From positions 1 to 33,119 of the forward strand of contig JBCDDF010000038.1 of the NCBI GenBank assembly GCA_039180525.1: 33,119 nt of DNA, read 5' to 3'. The position numbers and the translations under genes are program-made. The DNA is from Halovulum sp039180525 (lineage in GTDB: Bacteria; Pseudomonadota; Alphaproteobacteria; Rhodobacterales; Rhodobacteraceae). Below, piece by piece: positions 14,799 to 22,476 of this stretch. The notes beneath the pieces were generated by a model. That model did no database searches. It worked only from the letters and a program-made list of their open reading frames with translations, and was not told where the DNA came from. Numbering within the stretch: the first letter of the stretch is position 1; each line of letters begins with the position of its first letter.

Positions 14799-14827
14799 GA
14801 GCAACGGGTGAATTACTTTCTTGTCAA
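14799..14827 (-). promoter_or_regulatory. Possible promoter of the GlsB-type gene
   Basis: On the minus strand a perfect TTGACA (complement of 14822-14827) is followed after 17 bp by TTGCTC (14799-14804), a weak -10. No GGAAC-GTT type general-stress motif was seen nearby. Confidence 0.35.
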
Positions 14828-14937
14828 GTCGGCGGCCCAGCGAGACTCATCTCGTCAGCATCTTGCGCCAGAAACAGCGAGACTGTGTATTTGATGACGT
14901 CCAATGAGATTATTGGGAAACACTGATCACCGGTGAT

Positions 14938-15153
14938 TCAACCGCGTCCGTTCATCCAAGCGATAAATTCATCCCAAGTCACATCAATTCCGTTTTTTCG
15001 ATGCGTCCGGCCCTCGCACCAGATCAAACCCTTCTTGGTAACGATACAATCTCCTAGGTGCGCGCCCCCCTCCCCATTCTCATACACGTCGAACTCAACA
15101 CCTTTGTTCTTTATGTGCATTTCGACATCGAATGATTTAATACTCACTCGCAT
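14938..15153 (-). CDS. Small hypothetical protein, 71 residues, lower GC than neighbours
   Basis: The ATG at 15153 is preceded by AGGAG with a 7-nt spacer, an excellent ribosome-binding site, so this start is preferred to the longer frame from 15216. The product starts MRVSIKSFDVEMHIKNKGVE, has two Cys (GDCIVTKKGLIWCEG) and ends TWDEFIAWMNGRG. It has no signal peptide or membrane segment and looks like a compact beta-rich fold with a final helix. I recall similar uncharacterised ~70-residue proteins in other proteobacteria, but cannot name a family. Its base composition is visibly more AT-rich than flanking genes, which with the adjoining palindromes suggests horizontal gain. Confidence 0.7.
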   Translation of the reverse strand: MRVSIKSFDVEMHIKNKGVEFDVYENGEGGAHLGDCIVTKKGLIWCEGRTHRKNGIDVTWDEFIAWMNGRG

Positions 15154-15266
15154 TCTAGATCTCCTACAATGTTGTCCGCCGCATTCCTTTCTTAGCATAG
15201 GGCGGTCGCAGCACAATCATAAGGTGTACGCCTGGACCGAGGCTCGCCAAATCAGGGCGCCACGGG

Positions 15267-15296
15267 CCCCATCCCCGGCATATGCCGGGGATGGGG
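15267..15296. repeat. Perfect 30-bp palindrome (REP-like)
   Basis: The arm CCCCATCCCCGGCAT (15267-15281) is followed directly by its exact reverse complement ATGCCGGGGATGGGG (15282-15296). It lies 37 bp beyond the fmt stop. It resembles the short palindromic repeats with GGCATATGCC-type centres that recur between genes in many proteobacteria (recalled). It may act as a transcript 3' end for fmt, but there is no U run. Confidence 0.85.
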
Positions 15297-15306
15297 GTAT
15301 CGTCTT

Positions 15307-15323
15307 GGCCGCGATACGCGGCC
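15307..15323. repeat. Second stem-loop next to the 30-bp palindrome
   Basis: GGCCGCG (15307-15313) and CGCGGCC (15317-15323) form a 7-bp stem with loop ATA. With the palindrome at 15267-15296 it makes a two-hairpin unit 10 bp apart, like paired REP (BIME) elements, located just downstream of fmt (stop at 15333). Confidence 0.65.
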
Positions 15324-15332
15324 GCATTCGGG

Positions 15333-16235
15333 TCAGGATCCCAGCACCGTGCCCGGGGGGACCGGAAAGCCGCGCAGGAAATCCGCCGCGTCCTGCGGCG
15401 CCCGGCCGGCGCGTTGGGCGCGCAGGATCGCCACCGCGCCGTCCCCGGCCGCGACCGTCAGTCCCTCCAGAAGCGTCCCCGGCACGCCCGCGCCCGCCAC
15501 CGGGCGCGATGCCAGCAGCTTCACCCGCGCGCCCGCGACTTGGGTCCAGGCGCCGGGAAATGGGCTCAGCCCGCGGATCTGGCGGTCGATCTCCACAGCC
15601 GGGCGGGTCCAGTCGACCTGCGCCTCGGCCTTGTCGATCTTGTGGGCATAGGTCACGCCATCGGCCGGCTGCGGCTCTGCCGGGACCGGCCAATCGGCCA
15701 GCACCCGCGCCATCGCCTTCGCCCCCAGCGCCGCCAGCCGGTCGTGCAGCGTGCCGGTCGTGTCGTCGGGGCCGATCGGCACCGAACACCGCGCCAGCAC
15801 CGGGCCGGTGTCCAGCCCCGCCTCCATCGCCATGATACAGATCCCGGTCTGCGCATCGCCCGCCATCACCGCGCGGTGGATCGGCGCCGCCCCGCGCCAA
15901 CGCGGCAACAGCGAGGCGTGGATGTTCAGACATCCAAGCCGCGGTGCGTCCAACACCGGCTGCGGCAGGATCAGCCCATAGGCCGCGACCACCGCCGCAT
16001 CCGCACCCAGCGCGGCAAAGGCCGCCTGCGCCTCGGCGCCCTTCAACGAAACCGGGCTGCGCACCGCCAGCCCCATCTCGCGCGCGGCCGCCTCCACCGG
16101 TGTCGGGCGCGGCGCCTTGCCCCGCCCGGCGCGGCGCGGCGGCTGGCAATAGACCGCGGCGATGTCGTGCTGAGCCGACAGCACCCGCAGCGCAGGCACG
16201 GCGAAATCGGGCGAGCCCATGAACACCAGCCGCAT
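15333..16235 (-). CDS. fmt: Methionyl-tRNA formyltransferase
   Basis: A 300-residue Fmt, which formylates Met-tRNA(fMet) for translation initiation. The catalytic core is intact: the N-terminal MRLVFMGSPDFAVPAL, the NIHASLLPRWRGAAPIHRAV signature with its Asn and His, and the GxxxxTGI(C/T) segment. The C-terminal tRNA-binding domain contains SPFPGAWTQVAGARVKLL. It starts with an ATG that overlaps the upstream deformylase-like gene's stop by one base (TGATG), so the two are probably translated in a coupled way. Formylation (Fmt) and deformylation (Def) are thus encoded together. Confidence 0.96.
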   Translation of the reverse strand: MRLVFMGSPDFAVPALRVLSAQHDIAAVYCQPPRRAGRGKAPRPTPVEAAAREMGLAVRSPVSLKGAEAQAAFAALGADAAVVAAYGLILPQPVLDAPRLGCLNIHASLLPRWRGAAPIHRAVMAGDAQTGICIMAMEAGLDTGPVLARCSVPIGPDDTTGTLHDRLAALGAKAMARVLADWPVPAEPQPADGVTYAHKIDKAEAQVDWTRPAVEIDRQIRGLSPFPGAWTQVAGARVKLLASRPVAGAGVPGTLLEGLTVAAGDGAVAILRAQRAGRAPQDAADFLRGFPVPPGTVLGS

Positions 16236-16750
16236 CAGCCCGCAGCGCCCCCGGCCCGGCGCACGCGCTTCTGGTGCCGGGCGATCAGCATCCGCCGACG
16301 TGTCGGGCTGAGCCGGTCGATGAAAAGCCGCCCCTCCAGATGGTCGATCTGATGCTGGACCGAGGCCGCCCACAGCCCCTGAAATGCCTGTTCCGCGACC
16401 GCGCCCGCGCTGTCGAGGAACCGTACGGTCACCTCTGCCGGGCGGGTTACGTCCGCCCAAAGCCCGGGCAGATTGGGGCTGCCCTCCTGCCCGGTGCGCA
16501 ATGCCTTGCTTTGCGCCACGATCTCCGGGTTGGCCATGCGCACCGGGGCATCGCAGGCGTCAGAAGCGTCGACCACGGCCAGTCGCAGCATCTCGCCCAA
16601 TTGCGGCGCGGCAAGCCCGACGCCCGGCATCGCATACATCGCTGCCAGCATCTCCGCCCAGACCACCCGCACCCGAGCGTCCACCGCTGTCACGGGCGCT
16701 GCGCGGACCCTGAGCCGCCGGTCGGGATACATCAGGAACGGGCGCGACAC
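16235..16750 (-). CDS. Peptide deformylase-like protein lacking catalytic residues
   Basis: A 171-residue paralogue of peptide deformylase. Motif 1 (GVGLAAPQ, residues 43-50) is intact. Motif 2, normally EGCLS with a metal-binding Cys, reads EGSPN here (S91 instead of Cys). Motif 3, normally HExDH, reads HQIDH (residues 133-137), so the catalytic Glu is Gln while both metal His remain. The frame is open and codon use looks normal, so this is probably a maintained gene rather than a decaying copy. Without Cys and Glu, deformylase activity is not expected; a structural or binding role is possible. It lies 24 bp after an intact def and overlaps fmt by 1 bp. Confidence 0.9.
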   Translation of the reverse strand: MSRPFLMYPDRRLRVRAAPVTAVDARVRVVWAEMLAAMYAMPGVGLAAPQLGEMLRLAVVDASDACDAPVRMANPEIVAQSKALRTGQEGSPNLPGLWADVTRPAEVTVRFLDSAGAVAEQAFQGLWAASVQHQIDHLEGRLFIDRLSPTRRRMLIARHQKRVRRAGGAAG

Positions 16751-16774
16751 CGGGAGGGGGCGAAAGGCGCGCGG

Positions 16775-17293
16775 TCAGCCGCGCGCCCGTTCCTTTTTCA
16801 GCTTCTTCATCTTCTGGGTCACCATCGTGCGCCGCACCGCGCCCAGGTAATCGATGAACAGCCTGCCGTTCAGATGGTCCAACTCATGCTGCGCGCAGAC
16901 CGCCCATTGGCCGTCATATTCGCGTTCCTGCCGGACCCCGTCCAAATCCAGATACGCCAGCCGGATCTGCGCCGGGCGCGCCACCTCGGCATAGAAATCG
17001 GGGATCGACAGACAGCCCTCTTCAGTGTCGACCCTGTCCTCGGACGTCCAGGTGATCTCTGGGTTGATGCACACGGTGGGGCTGTCGCCGGGATGCTCGC
17101 GGTTGCAGTCCATCACGAAGATGCGGCTCAGAACCCCGATCTGCGGCGCGGCCAGCCCGATCCCGGGCGCGGCATACATCGTCTCCAGCATGTCTTCTGC
17201 CAACGCGCGCAGCTCCGGCGAAACCTCCGCATAGGGCGCGGCCACCTTCCGCAGCCGCGGGTCGGGATGGATCAGGATCGGGCGCTTGGTCAT
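16775..17293 (-). CDS. def: Peptide deformylase
   Basis: A 172-residue active-type deformylase, removing the formyl group from new proteins. All three motifs are complete: GIGLAAPQ (residues 44-51), EGCLS with metal-ligand C94, and HELDH with H136, E137 and H140. The basic C-terminus (KMKKLKKERARG) is typical. The frame extends upstream to 17329, but MTKRPILIHPDPRLR from the ATG at 17293 is the family N-terminus. It is the first gene of the minus-strand def / def-like / fmt cluster and is divergent from the PatB gene across 111 bp. Confidence 0.96.
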   Translation of the reverse strand: MTKRPILIHPDPRLRKVAAPYAEVSPELRALAEDMLETMYAAPGIGLAAPQIGVLSRIFVMDCNREHPGDSPTVCINPEITWTSEDRVDTEEGCLSIPDFYAEVARPAQIRLAYLDLDGVRQEREYDGQWAVCAQHELDHLNGRLFIDYLGAVRRTMVTQKMKKLKKERARG

Positions 17294-17404
17294 GAATGCG
17301 GGCATAGGCGATCGGACGCGCATCGGCAACCAGCCGGGGGGCTTGCGTCACCCGGCGGGCGCGTTAGCTTGCCGCGGATCAGCCAACCGCCCGGACCCGC
17401 ACCC

Positions 17405-18580
17405 ATGCCCTTCGATTTCGACCGCCCCATAGACCGCCGCCAGACCAACTGCAGCAAGTGGGACGACATGGAGAGCCTGTTCGGCGTCTCGCCCGAGACC
17501 GGTCTGGGGATGTGGGTCGCAGACATGGACTTCGCCGCCCCGCCGGCGGTGAACGAAACACTGCACAATCTCGCCGCCCACGGCGTACACGGCTATTTCG
17601 GCAATTATGACGCCTATCACGGTGCGATCCAGCACTGGATGCGGCACCGGCACAGCTGGACGGTCGAGGAGCCCTGGATCCTGACCACCCATGGCATCGT
17701 CCACGCCATCGGCGCGGCGCTTCAAGCCTATACCGAGCCGGGCGACGGGGTGATCATCTTCACCCCCGTCTACCATGTCTTTCACACCATGATCGACGCC
17801 AATGACCGCCGCAAAGTCGAAAGCCCGCTGAAAGAGGTGACGGGCCGGTACGAGATGGATCTGGACGCGCTGGCGGGCGCGCTGACCGGCGATGAGCGGC
17901 TGGTGATCCTTTGTTCGCCGCACAATCCGGGCGGGCGCGTCTGGACGGTGCGCGAGTTGCGCGCGCTGGCCGATTTCTGCCGCGACCACGATCTGATCCT
18001 GATCTCGGACGAGATCCACCACGATCTGGTCTATCCCGGTCACACGCACACCGTTATGGCCAATGCCGCGCCGGATATCCTGGACCGTCTGGTGACGCTG
18101 TCCGCCCCGTCAAAGACCTTCAATATCGCCGGCGCCAAGAACGGCCAGGCGATCATCCCCGACCGCGCGCTGCGCGCTCGGATGGCCCGCGTGCTAAAGG
18201 CCGCGGGCACCGGCACCAACCGGCTGGGCGCGATGATGACCACCGCGGCCTATGCCCATGGCGAAGACTGGCTGAAGGATCTGCTGGCGTATCTAGACAC
18301 CAACCGCCGTATCTTCGACGAGCGCATAAACGCCCTGCCCGGCGTGGGCAGCATGGAGTTGGAGGCCACGTACCTCGCCTGGGTCGATTTCTCGGGCACC
18401 GGCATGCCGCCCGACGAGATCCTGCGCCGGGTCGAGGGCACCGGGCGCATCGCCACCAATCACGGGCCCAGTTTCGGCACCGGCGGCGAAAACCGTCTGC
18501 GGTTCAATATCGGCACGCAAATGGCCACCATCCGTGACGCGTTGGAGCGGATCGAGCATGCGTTCTCGGATCTGCAGTGA
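17405..18580 (+). CDS. MalY/PatB family PLP-dependent cystathionine beta-lyase / aminotransferase
   Basis: A 391-residue fold-type I PLP enzyme. PLP contacts seen are SPHNPGG (N174), SDEIHHDL (D202) and the Schiff-base lysine in SAPSKTFNIAGAK (K237). The N-terminus FDRPIDRRQTNCSKWD and VADMDFAAPP are characteristic of the MalY/PatB branch, whose members cleave C-S bonds (cystathionine to homocysteine, or Cys to sulfide) and may moonlight as regulators. Exact substrate not determinable. It stands alone on the plus strand, divergent from def. Confidence 0.9.
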   Translation: MPFDFDRPIDRRQTNCSKWDDMESLFGVSPETGLGMWVADMDFAAPPAVNETLHNLAAHGVHGYFGNYDAYHGAIQHWMRHRHSWTVEEPWILTTHGIVHAIGAALQAYTEPGDGVIIFTPVYHVFHTMIDANDRRKVESPLKEVTGRYEMDLDALAGALTGDERLVILCSPHNPGGRVWTVRELRALADFCRDHDLILISDEIHHDLVYPGHTHTVMANAAPDILDRLVTLSAPSKTFNIAGAKNGQAIIPDRALRARMARVLKAAGTGTNRLGAMMTTAAYAHGEDWLKDLLAYLDTNRRIFDERINALPGVGSMELEATYLAWVDFSGTGMPPDEILRRVEGTGRIATNHGPSFGTGGENRLRFNIGTQMATIRDALERIEHAFSDLQ

Positions 18581-18893
18581 TGCCCCGGCGCCATGACGAC
18601 GGCGCGACGGCAGCAGGCCGGCAGCAGGCCGGCGGCACGACGGCGGCGCGACGGCCGCTTGAGATGACGGCCCTGAACGGTAACCGCTCAAACGGAGCGC
18701 GCCGCAGGCCGGCATTGGCGTGCGGCGGAAAACTCGGATAAGACCTTACGAAAGGTGCGGTCGTGCATTACCACGGCAGTGTCTCGACCACGCCTTCAAC
18801 CGCAGATTGTGATGTCCCGCACAGACGCGGCGCGCGCCATCGGGCGATCTGCGCTGCAAAGACCAGGGCCGCCCGGGCCCGGAGAGTAACCGA
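18581..18893. other. Intergenic region with short direct repeats, no gene seen
   Basis: This 313-bp stretch between the PatB-type gene and the MFS gene has no convincing coding frame. Near its left end GCAGCAGGCCG is present twice in tandem (18610-18631), amid repeated GACGGC-type motifs. I found no good sigma-70 promoter or terminator by eye. Confidence 0.55.
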
Positions 18894-20153
18894 ATGACCG
18901 CTGCGCCCGCGTCCACCGATCTTGGCCCGCAGCGCGGCGTGTGGCTCGACCGTCGCACGCCGCCGCATATCGTCACCCTGGTGCTGATCGCCGGCCTGGG
19001 CGCGCTGAACATGAACATCTTTCTGCCGTCGCTGCCGTCGATGGCGGATGATTTCCAGGCCGATTACGCCATCGTACAACTGACCGTGTCAGCCTATTTG
19101 GGCGTTACGGCCATCTTGCAATTGATCATCGGGCCGTTGTCGGACCGCTACGGCCGCCGCCCGGTCATGCTGGTCAGCCTGGCGATTTTCATGGCTGCGA
19201 GTCTTGGCTGCGTGCTTGCGCCGGACATCGTCACCTTTCTGACGTTCCGGATGATCCAGGCGGCAATCGCCACCGGGATCGTGCTCAGCCGGGCGGTGGT
19301 GCGCGACATGGTGTCGACCGACAAGGCCGCGTCGATGATCGGCTATGTGACGATGGGGATGGCCCTGGTGCCGATGGTCGGGCCGATGATCGGCGGGGTG
19401 TTGGACGAATGGTTCGGGTGGCGCGCGAGCTTCGCCGCGACCATGACCTTCGGCGCCGCGGTCGCGGCCATCGTCTGGGCGGATATGGGAGAGACCAACC
19501 GCCACCGTTCCGCCTCGATCAGGGCACAGATCCGCACCTATCCCGAACTGGTCACCTCGCGCCGGTTCTGGGGCTATGCGCTGGCGGCGGGTTTCGCCTC
19601 GGGCTCGTTCTTTGCGTTCCTGGGCGGGGGGCCATATGTCGCGACCGATGTGCTGGGCATGGATCCCGCGGAACTGGGCCTGTACTTTGGGCTGATCGCG
19701 CTGGGTTATATGTTCGGCAACTTCCTGTCCGGGCGCTTTGCCGAACGGCTGGGCATCAACTTCATGATGACCCTCGGCGGGCTGGTCGCCACCGCGGGCA
19801 TGTCGCTGGCGGTGGTGTTGTTCCTGCTCGGGCTCGACCATCCGCTATCGCTGTTCGGGTCGATCCTGTTCGTGGGCGTGGGCAACGGACTGACCCTGCC
19901 CAGCGCCAATGCCGGCATGGTGTCCGTGCGCCCGCATCTGGCCGGGTCCGCCTCCGGCCTGGGCGGGGCGATCATGATCGGCGGCGGTGCCGGACTGTCG
20001 GCGCTGACGGGCAGTCTGCTGGGTCCGGGCACCGGCGCTTGGCCGCTTTTGCTGATGATGCTGCTGTCCTCGATCCTGGCCGTTGCGGTGGCGCTTTACG
20101 TGATCGCGCGCGAACGCAAGCTGAGCCGGCAGGGCGACGCACCGCCAGCTTGA
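18894..20153 (+). CDS. Bcr/CflA-type multidrug efflux MFS transporter
   Basis: A 419-residue major facilitator with 12 predicted membrane segments. The first half has the DHA1 motif A GPLSDRYGRRPVML between helices 2 and 3, and the helix 5 motif C region MGMALVPMVGPMIGGVLDEW, which mark drug:H+ antiporters. The start of the domain (NMNIFLPSLPSMADDF) matches the Bcr/CflA group. The ATG at 18894 has GGAGAG upstream. The exported compound is unknown. It is followed by mcl1 in the same direction after 57 bp. Confidence 0.9.
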   Translation: MTAAPASTDLGPQRGVWLDRRTPPHIVTLVLIAGLGALNMNIFLPSLPSMADDFQADYAIVQLTVSAYLGVTAILQLIIGPLSDRYGRRPVMLVSLAIFMAASLGCVLAPDIVTFLTFRMIQAAIATGIVLSRAVVRDMVSTDKAASMIGYVTMGMALVPMVGPMIGGVLDEWFGWRASFAATMTFGAAVAAIVWADMGETNRHRSASIRAQIRTYPELVTSRRFWGYALAAGFASGSFFAFLGGGPYVATDVLGMDPAELGLYFGLIALGYMFGNFLSGRFAERLGINFMMTLGGLVATAGMSLAVVLFLLGLDHPLSLFGSILFVGVGNGLTLPSANAGMVSVRPHLAGSASGLGGAIMIGGGAGLSALTGSLLGPGTGAWPLLLMMLLSSILAVAVALYVIARERKLSRQGDAPPA

Positions 20154-20210
20154 CAATCCGCCCACCCATTGGGATGCCACCGCGCGCATGTCCATCCCGC
20201 GAGAGGCCCC

Positions 20211-21176
20211 ATGAGTTTCCTTGTTCAGCCCACCCCGCCCGCGCGGCCCAACCGCTGTCAATTGTTCGGCCCCGGCTCGCGGCCGGAACTCTTCGAGAAA
20301 ATGGCCGCGTCGGCCGCCGATGTGGTCAACCTGGATCTCGAAGATAGCGTCGCGCCGGATGACAAAGACAGCGCCCGCACCCATGTCATCGCCGCGCTGA
20401 ACGACGTCGATTGGGGGCGCAAGACGCTGTCGGTCCGCATCAACGGGCTCGACACGCCCTATTGGCACCGCGACGTGATCGAGTTGATCGAGCACGGCGG
20501 CGAACGGTTGGATCTGATCATGATCCCCAAGGTCGGCTCCGCCGCCGATCTCTACGCGGTCGATGCGCTGGTCACGGCGGCCGAAACCGCCGCCGGCAGG
20601 CAAAAGAAACTGGGGTTCGAAGTGATCCTGGAAACCGCCGCCGGCTTCGCCCATGTGCAGGACATCGCCGCCGGCTCGCCCCGGCTGCAAGCCATGAGCC
20701 TGGGCTTTGCGGATTACGCCGCCTCTATGGGCATGGCCACCACAGGCATCGGCGGCACCCAGGAGGACTACTACATGCTTGCCCCGGATGGCGCCAAACA
20801 CTGGGCCGACCCCTGGCACGGCGTCACCGCTTCCATGGTCGCGGCCTGCCGGACCCATGGCGTGCTGCCGGTGGACGGGCCGTTCGGCGATTTCTCCGAC
20901 GCCGCGGGGTTCGAGGCCCAGGCCCGCCGCGCCGCCACCATGGGCATCGTCGGAAAATGGGCGATCCACCCGGCCCAGGTCGCGCTCTGCAACGCCGTCT
21001 TCACGCCGTCCGATGCTCAGGTCGCCGAAGCCCGCGCGGTGCTGGAGGCGATGGAAACCGCCAAACGCGAGGGCCAGGGCGCGGCGGTCTACAAGGGCCG
21101 CCTGGTCGACCTCGCCTCGATCCGCCAGGCCCAGGTCATCGTCGAACAGGCCGAGATGATCGCCGCAGCCGACTGA
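20211..21176 (+). CDS. mcl1: L-malyl-CoA/beta-methylmalyl-CoA lyase (Mcl1 type, CitE-like)
   Basis: A 321-residue lyase closely resembling Rhodobacter Mcl1 as I recall it: N-terminus PPARPNRCQLFGPGSRPEL, then VVNLDLEDSVAPDDKD (metal Asp/Glu region), SVRINGLDTPYW, the TTGIGGTQEDYYML insertion and FGDFSDAAGFEAQARRA. It cleaves beta-methylmalyl-CoA into glyoxylate and propionyl-CoA, and malyl-CoA into glyoxylate and acetyl-CoA, in the ethylmalonyl-CoA pathway. GAGAGG precedes the ATG at 20211. The epimerase gene for propionyl-CoA assimilation follows after a 272-bp gap containing repeats. Confidence 0.93.
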   Translation: MSFLVQPTPPARPNRCQLFGPGSRPELFEKMAASAADVVNLDLEDSVAPDDKDSARTHVIAALNDVDWGRKTLSVRINGLDTPYWHRDVIELIEHGGERLDLIMIPKVGSAADLYAVDALVTAAETAAGRQKKLGFEVILETAAGFAHVQDIAAGSPRLQAMSLGFADYAASMGMATTGIGGTQEDYYMLAPDGAKHWADPWHGVTASMVAACRTHGVLPVDGPFGDFSDAAGFEAQARRAATMGIVGKWAIHPAQVALCNAVFTPSDAQVAEARAVLEAMETAKREGQGAAVYKGRLVDLASIRQAQVIVEQAEMIAAAD

Positions 21177-21209
21177 CGCGCACCGCCAAACGCCCGCCCC
21201 CGACTTCTC

Positions 21210-21400
21210 TGTTCCAAAAAATACTCCCGCCGGAGGCATGGAATCGCCACCGCCCCCCCCGGCGCGGCCCACCCGAACATGCCCCGGCCCCGGCTTCGCC
21301 GCATCAAGCGCCCACCCCGCCGCGCCGGGGGGGGGTGCGACGGGCTGGCCTCAGCTTCCTCGTTCCCGAAATATCCCCGCCGGAGGCAAAACGTCGCCAC
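21210..21400. repeat. Composite repeat: two direct copies flanking a long inverted repeat
   Basis: Direct copies at 21210-21250 and 21361-21400 share GTTCC, AAATA, CCCGCCGGAGGC and a final TCGCCAC. Between them CCCCCCCCGGCGCGG (21253-21267) is exactly complementary to CCGCGCCGGGGGGGG (21320-21334), giving a 15-bp stem with a 52-nt loop. The C8 and G9 tracts are prone to slippage. CCGCCGGAGGC-type motifs recur in Rhodobacteraceae intergenic DNA in my memory. The element fills most of the 272-bp gap between mcl1 and the epimerase gene; no coding frame is credible there. Confidence 0.8.
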
Positions 21401-21448
21401 CCCGCTTAGACGTTGCCTGACGCCGCGATCCGCGCGATACCCGCGACC

Positions 21449-21849
<401 letters not shown>

Positions 21850-21853
<4 letters not shown>

Positions 21854-22119
21854 CCATTACCGGCGCCATCGTACTCTTCGCCGTGATCTGGTTCATGGCG
21901 CTTCTGATCGCACTGCCGCTGGGCCTGGTCACGCATGGCGATCTGGACCAGGACGGCACCCGCACGCCCGCATCCAGCCCTGCCAATCTGCGCCTGGGCC
22001 GCAAACTCGCCTGGGTGACCGCGATCACAGTGCTGCTTTGGGCGCCGCTATGCGGCGTCATCGCATCGGGCTGGATCGCGGTATCCGATTTCGACATGCG
22101 CGGCATCCTGACGGAATGA
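21850..22119 (+). CDS. DUF1467 family membrane protein
   Basis: An 89-residue protein with two hydrophobic segments (about residues 4-27 and 52-75) separated by a short loop with the LGLVTHGDLDQDGTRTPASS motif that is typical of DUF1467, a family known mainly from alphaproteobacteria. Function unknown. The ATG overlaps the epimerase stop by 4 bp, a linkage I recall as common in this lineage, so a role near propionyl-CoA metabolism is possible but unproven. Confidence 0.85.
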
Positions 22120-22201
22120 CGCGGCGGCCGCGTGCGGGAAAGACTGGACACCGGCGAAACCGGCGTTACCCTATTATATCACAGCTGAACAGGAGAGACC
22201 G

Positions 22202-22408
22202 ATGAAGCTTACGCTTTTGACGACCGTGGCCAGCTTTGGGCTCAGCGGCATGGCCTTTGCCGGCGGATGTCTGTGGGGTGACCATGGCGGCGCCTCGGCC
22301 AGTGCCGCGCAAACCCCGATCCCGACCGCCGAGGCGGACACGACGGCGGACACGCCGCTGCCGCTTCTGCCTTTGGTCGACGAGCCGGTGGAGACGGAAG
22401 AGGGCTAA
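22202..22408 (+). CDS. Small exported protein, 68 residues
   Basis: AGGAGA lies 7 nt before the ATG at 22202. The product has a clear signal peptide (MKLTLLTTVASFGLSGMAFA) followed by a short mature part of about 48 residues, rich in Ala, Thr, Pro and acidic residues, beginning GGCLWGDHGG and ending PVETEEG. A lone Cys close to the cleavage site hints at a lipoprotein, but the lipobox (AGGC) is imperfect. No known family recognised. A -10-like TATTAT lies at 22172, and a strong terminator follows, so it is probably its own transcript. Confidence 0.75.
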   Translation: MKLTLLTTVASFGLSGMAFAGGCLWGDHGGASASAAQTPIPTAEADTTADTPLPLLPLVDEPVETEEG

Positions 22409-22442
22409 AGCCCCACACCCAAGTCTCAGCGAACAGTTTCTT

Positions 22443-22476
22443 CGGGTCGAAAGCACCGCGCTTTTGGCCCGTTTTT
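22443..22476 (+). terminator. Rho-independent terminator after the small exported protein
   Basis: CGGGTCGAAAGC (22443-22454) pairs with GCTTTTGGCCCG (22460-22471) as a 12-bp stem with two G.U pairs in plus-strand RNA and loop ACCGC, followed by TTTTT (22472-22476). In the opposite strand the two wobbles become mismatches and no U run follows, so it works for the plus strand. It touches the stop codon of the convergent EI24 gene. Confidence 0.88.

Noticed and set aside
15217..15332. Rho-independent terminator for fmt
   Set aside because: The palindromes are strong but no U run follows in the fmt direction; kept as repeats only.
16235..16750. Calling the second deformylase a pseudogene
   Set aside because: The frame is full length, has a start overlapping operon logic and codon use like its neighbours; loss of catalytic residues alone does not show decay, so it is listed as a CDS.
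19089..19841. Minus-strand open frame of 250 codons
   Set aside because: Antisense to the MFS transporter; His/Gln/Arg-rich with no membrane or fold pattern.
22145..22177. Full sigma-70 promoter (TGGACA / TATTAT) for the small exported protein
   Set aside because: The spacing is 21 bp, too long for a standard promoter; only the -10-like element is mentioned.
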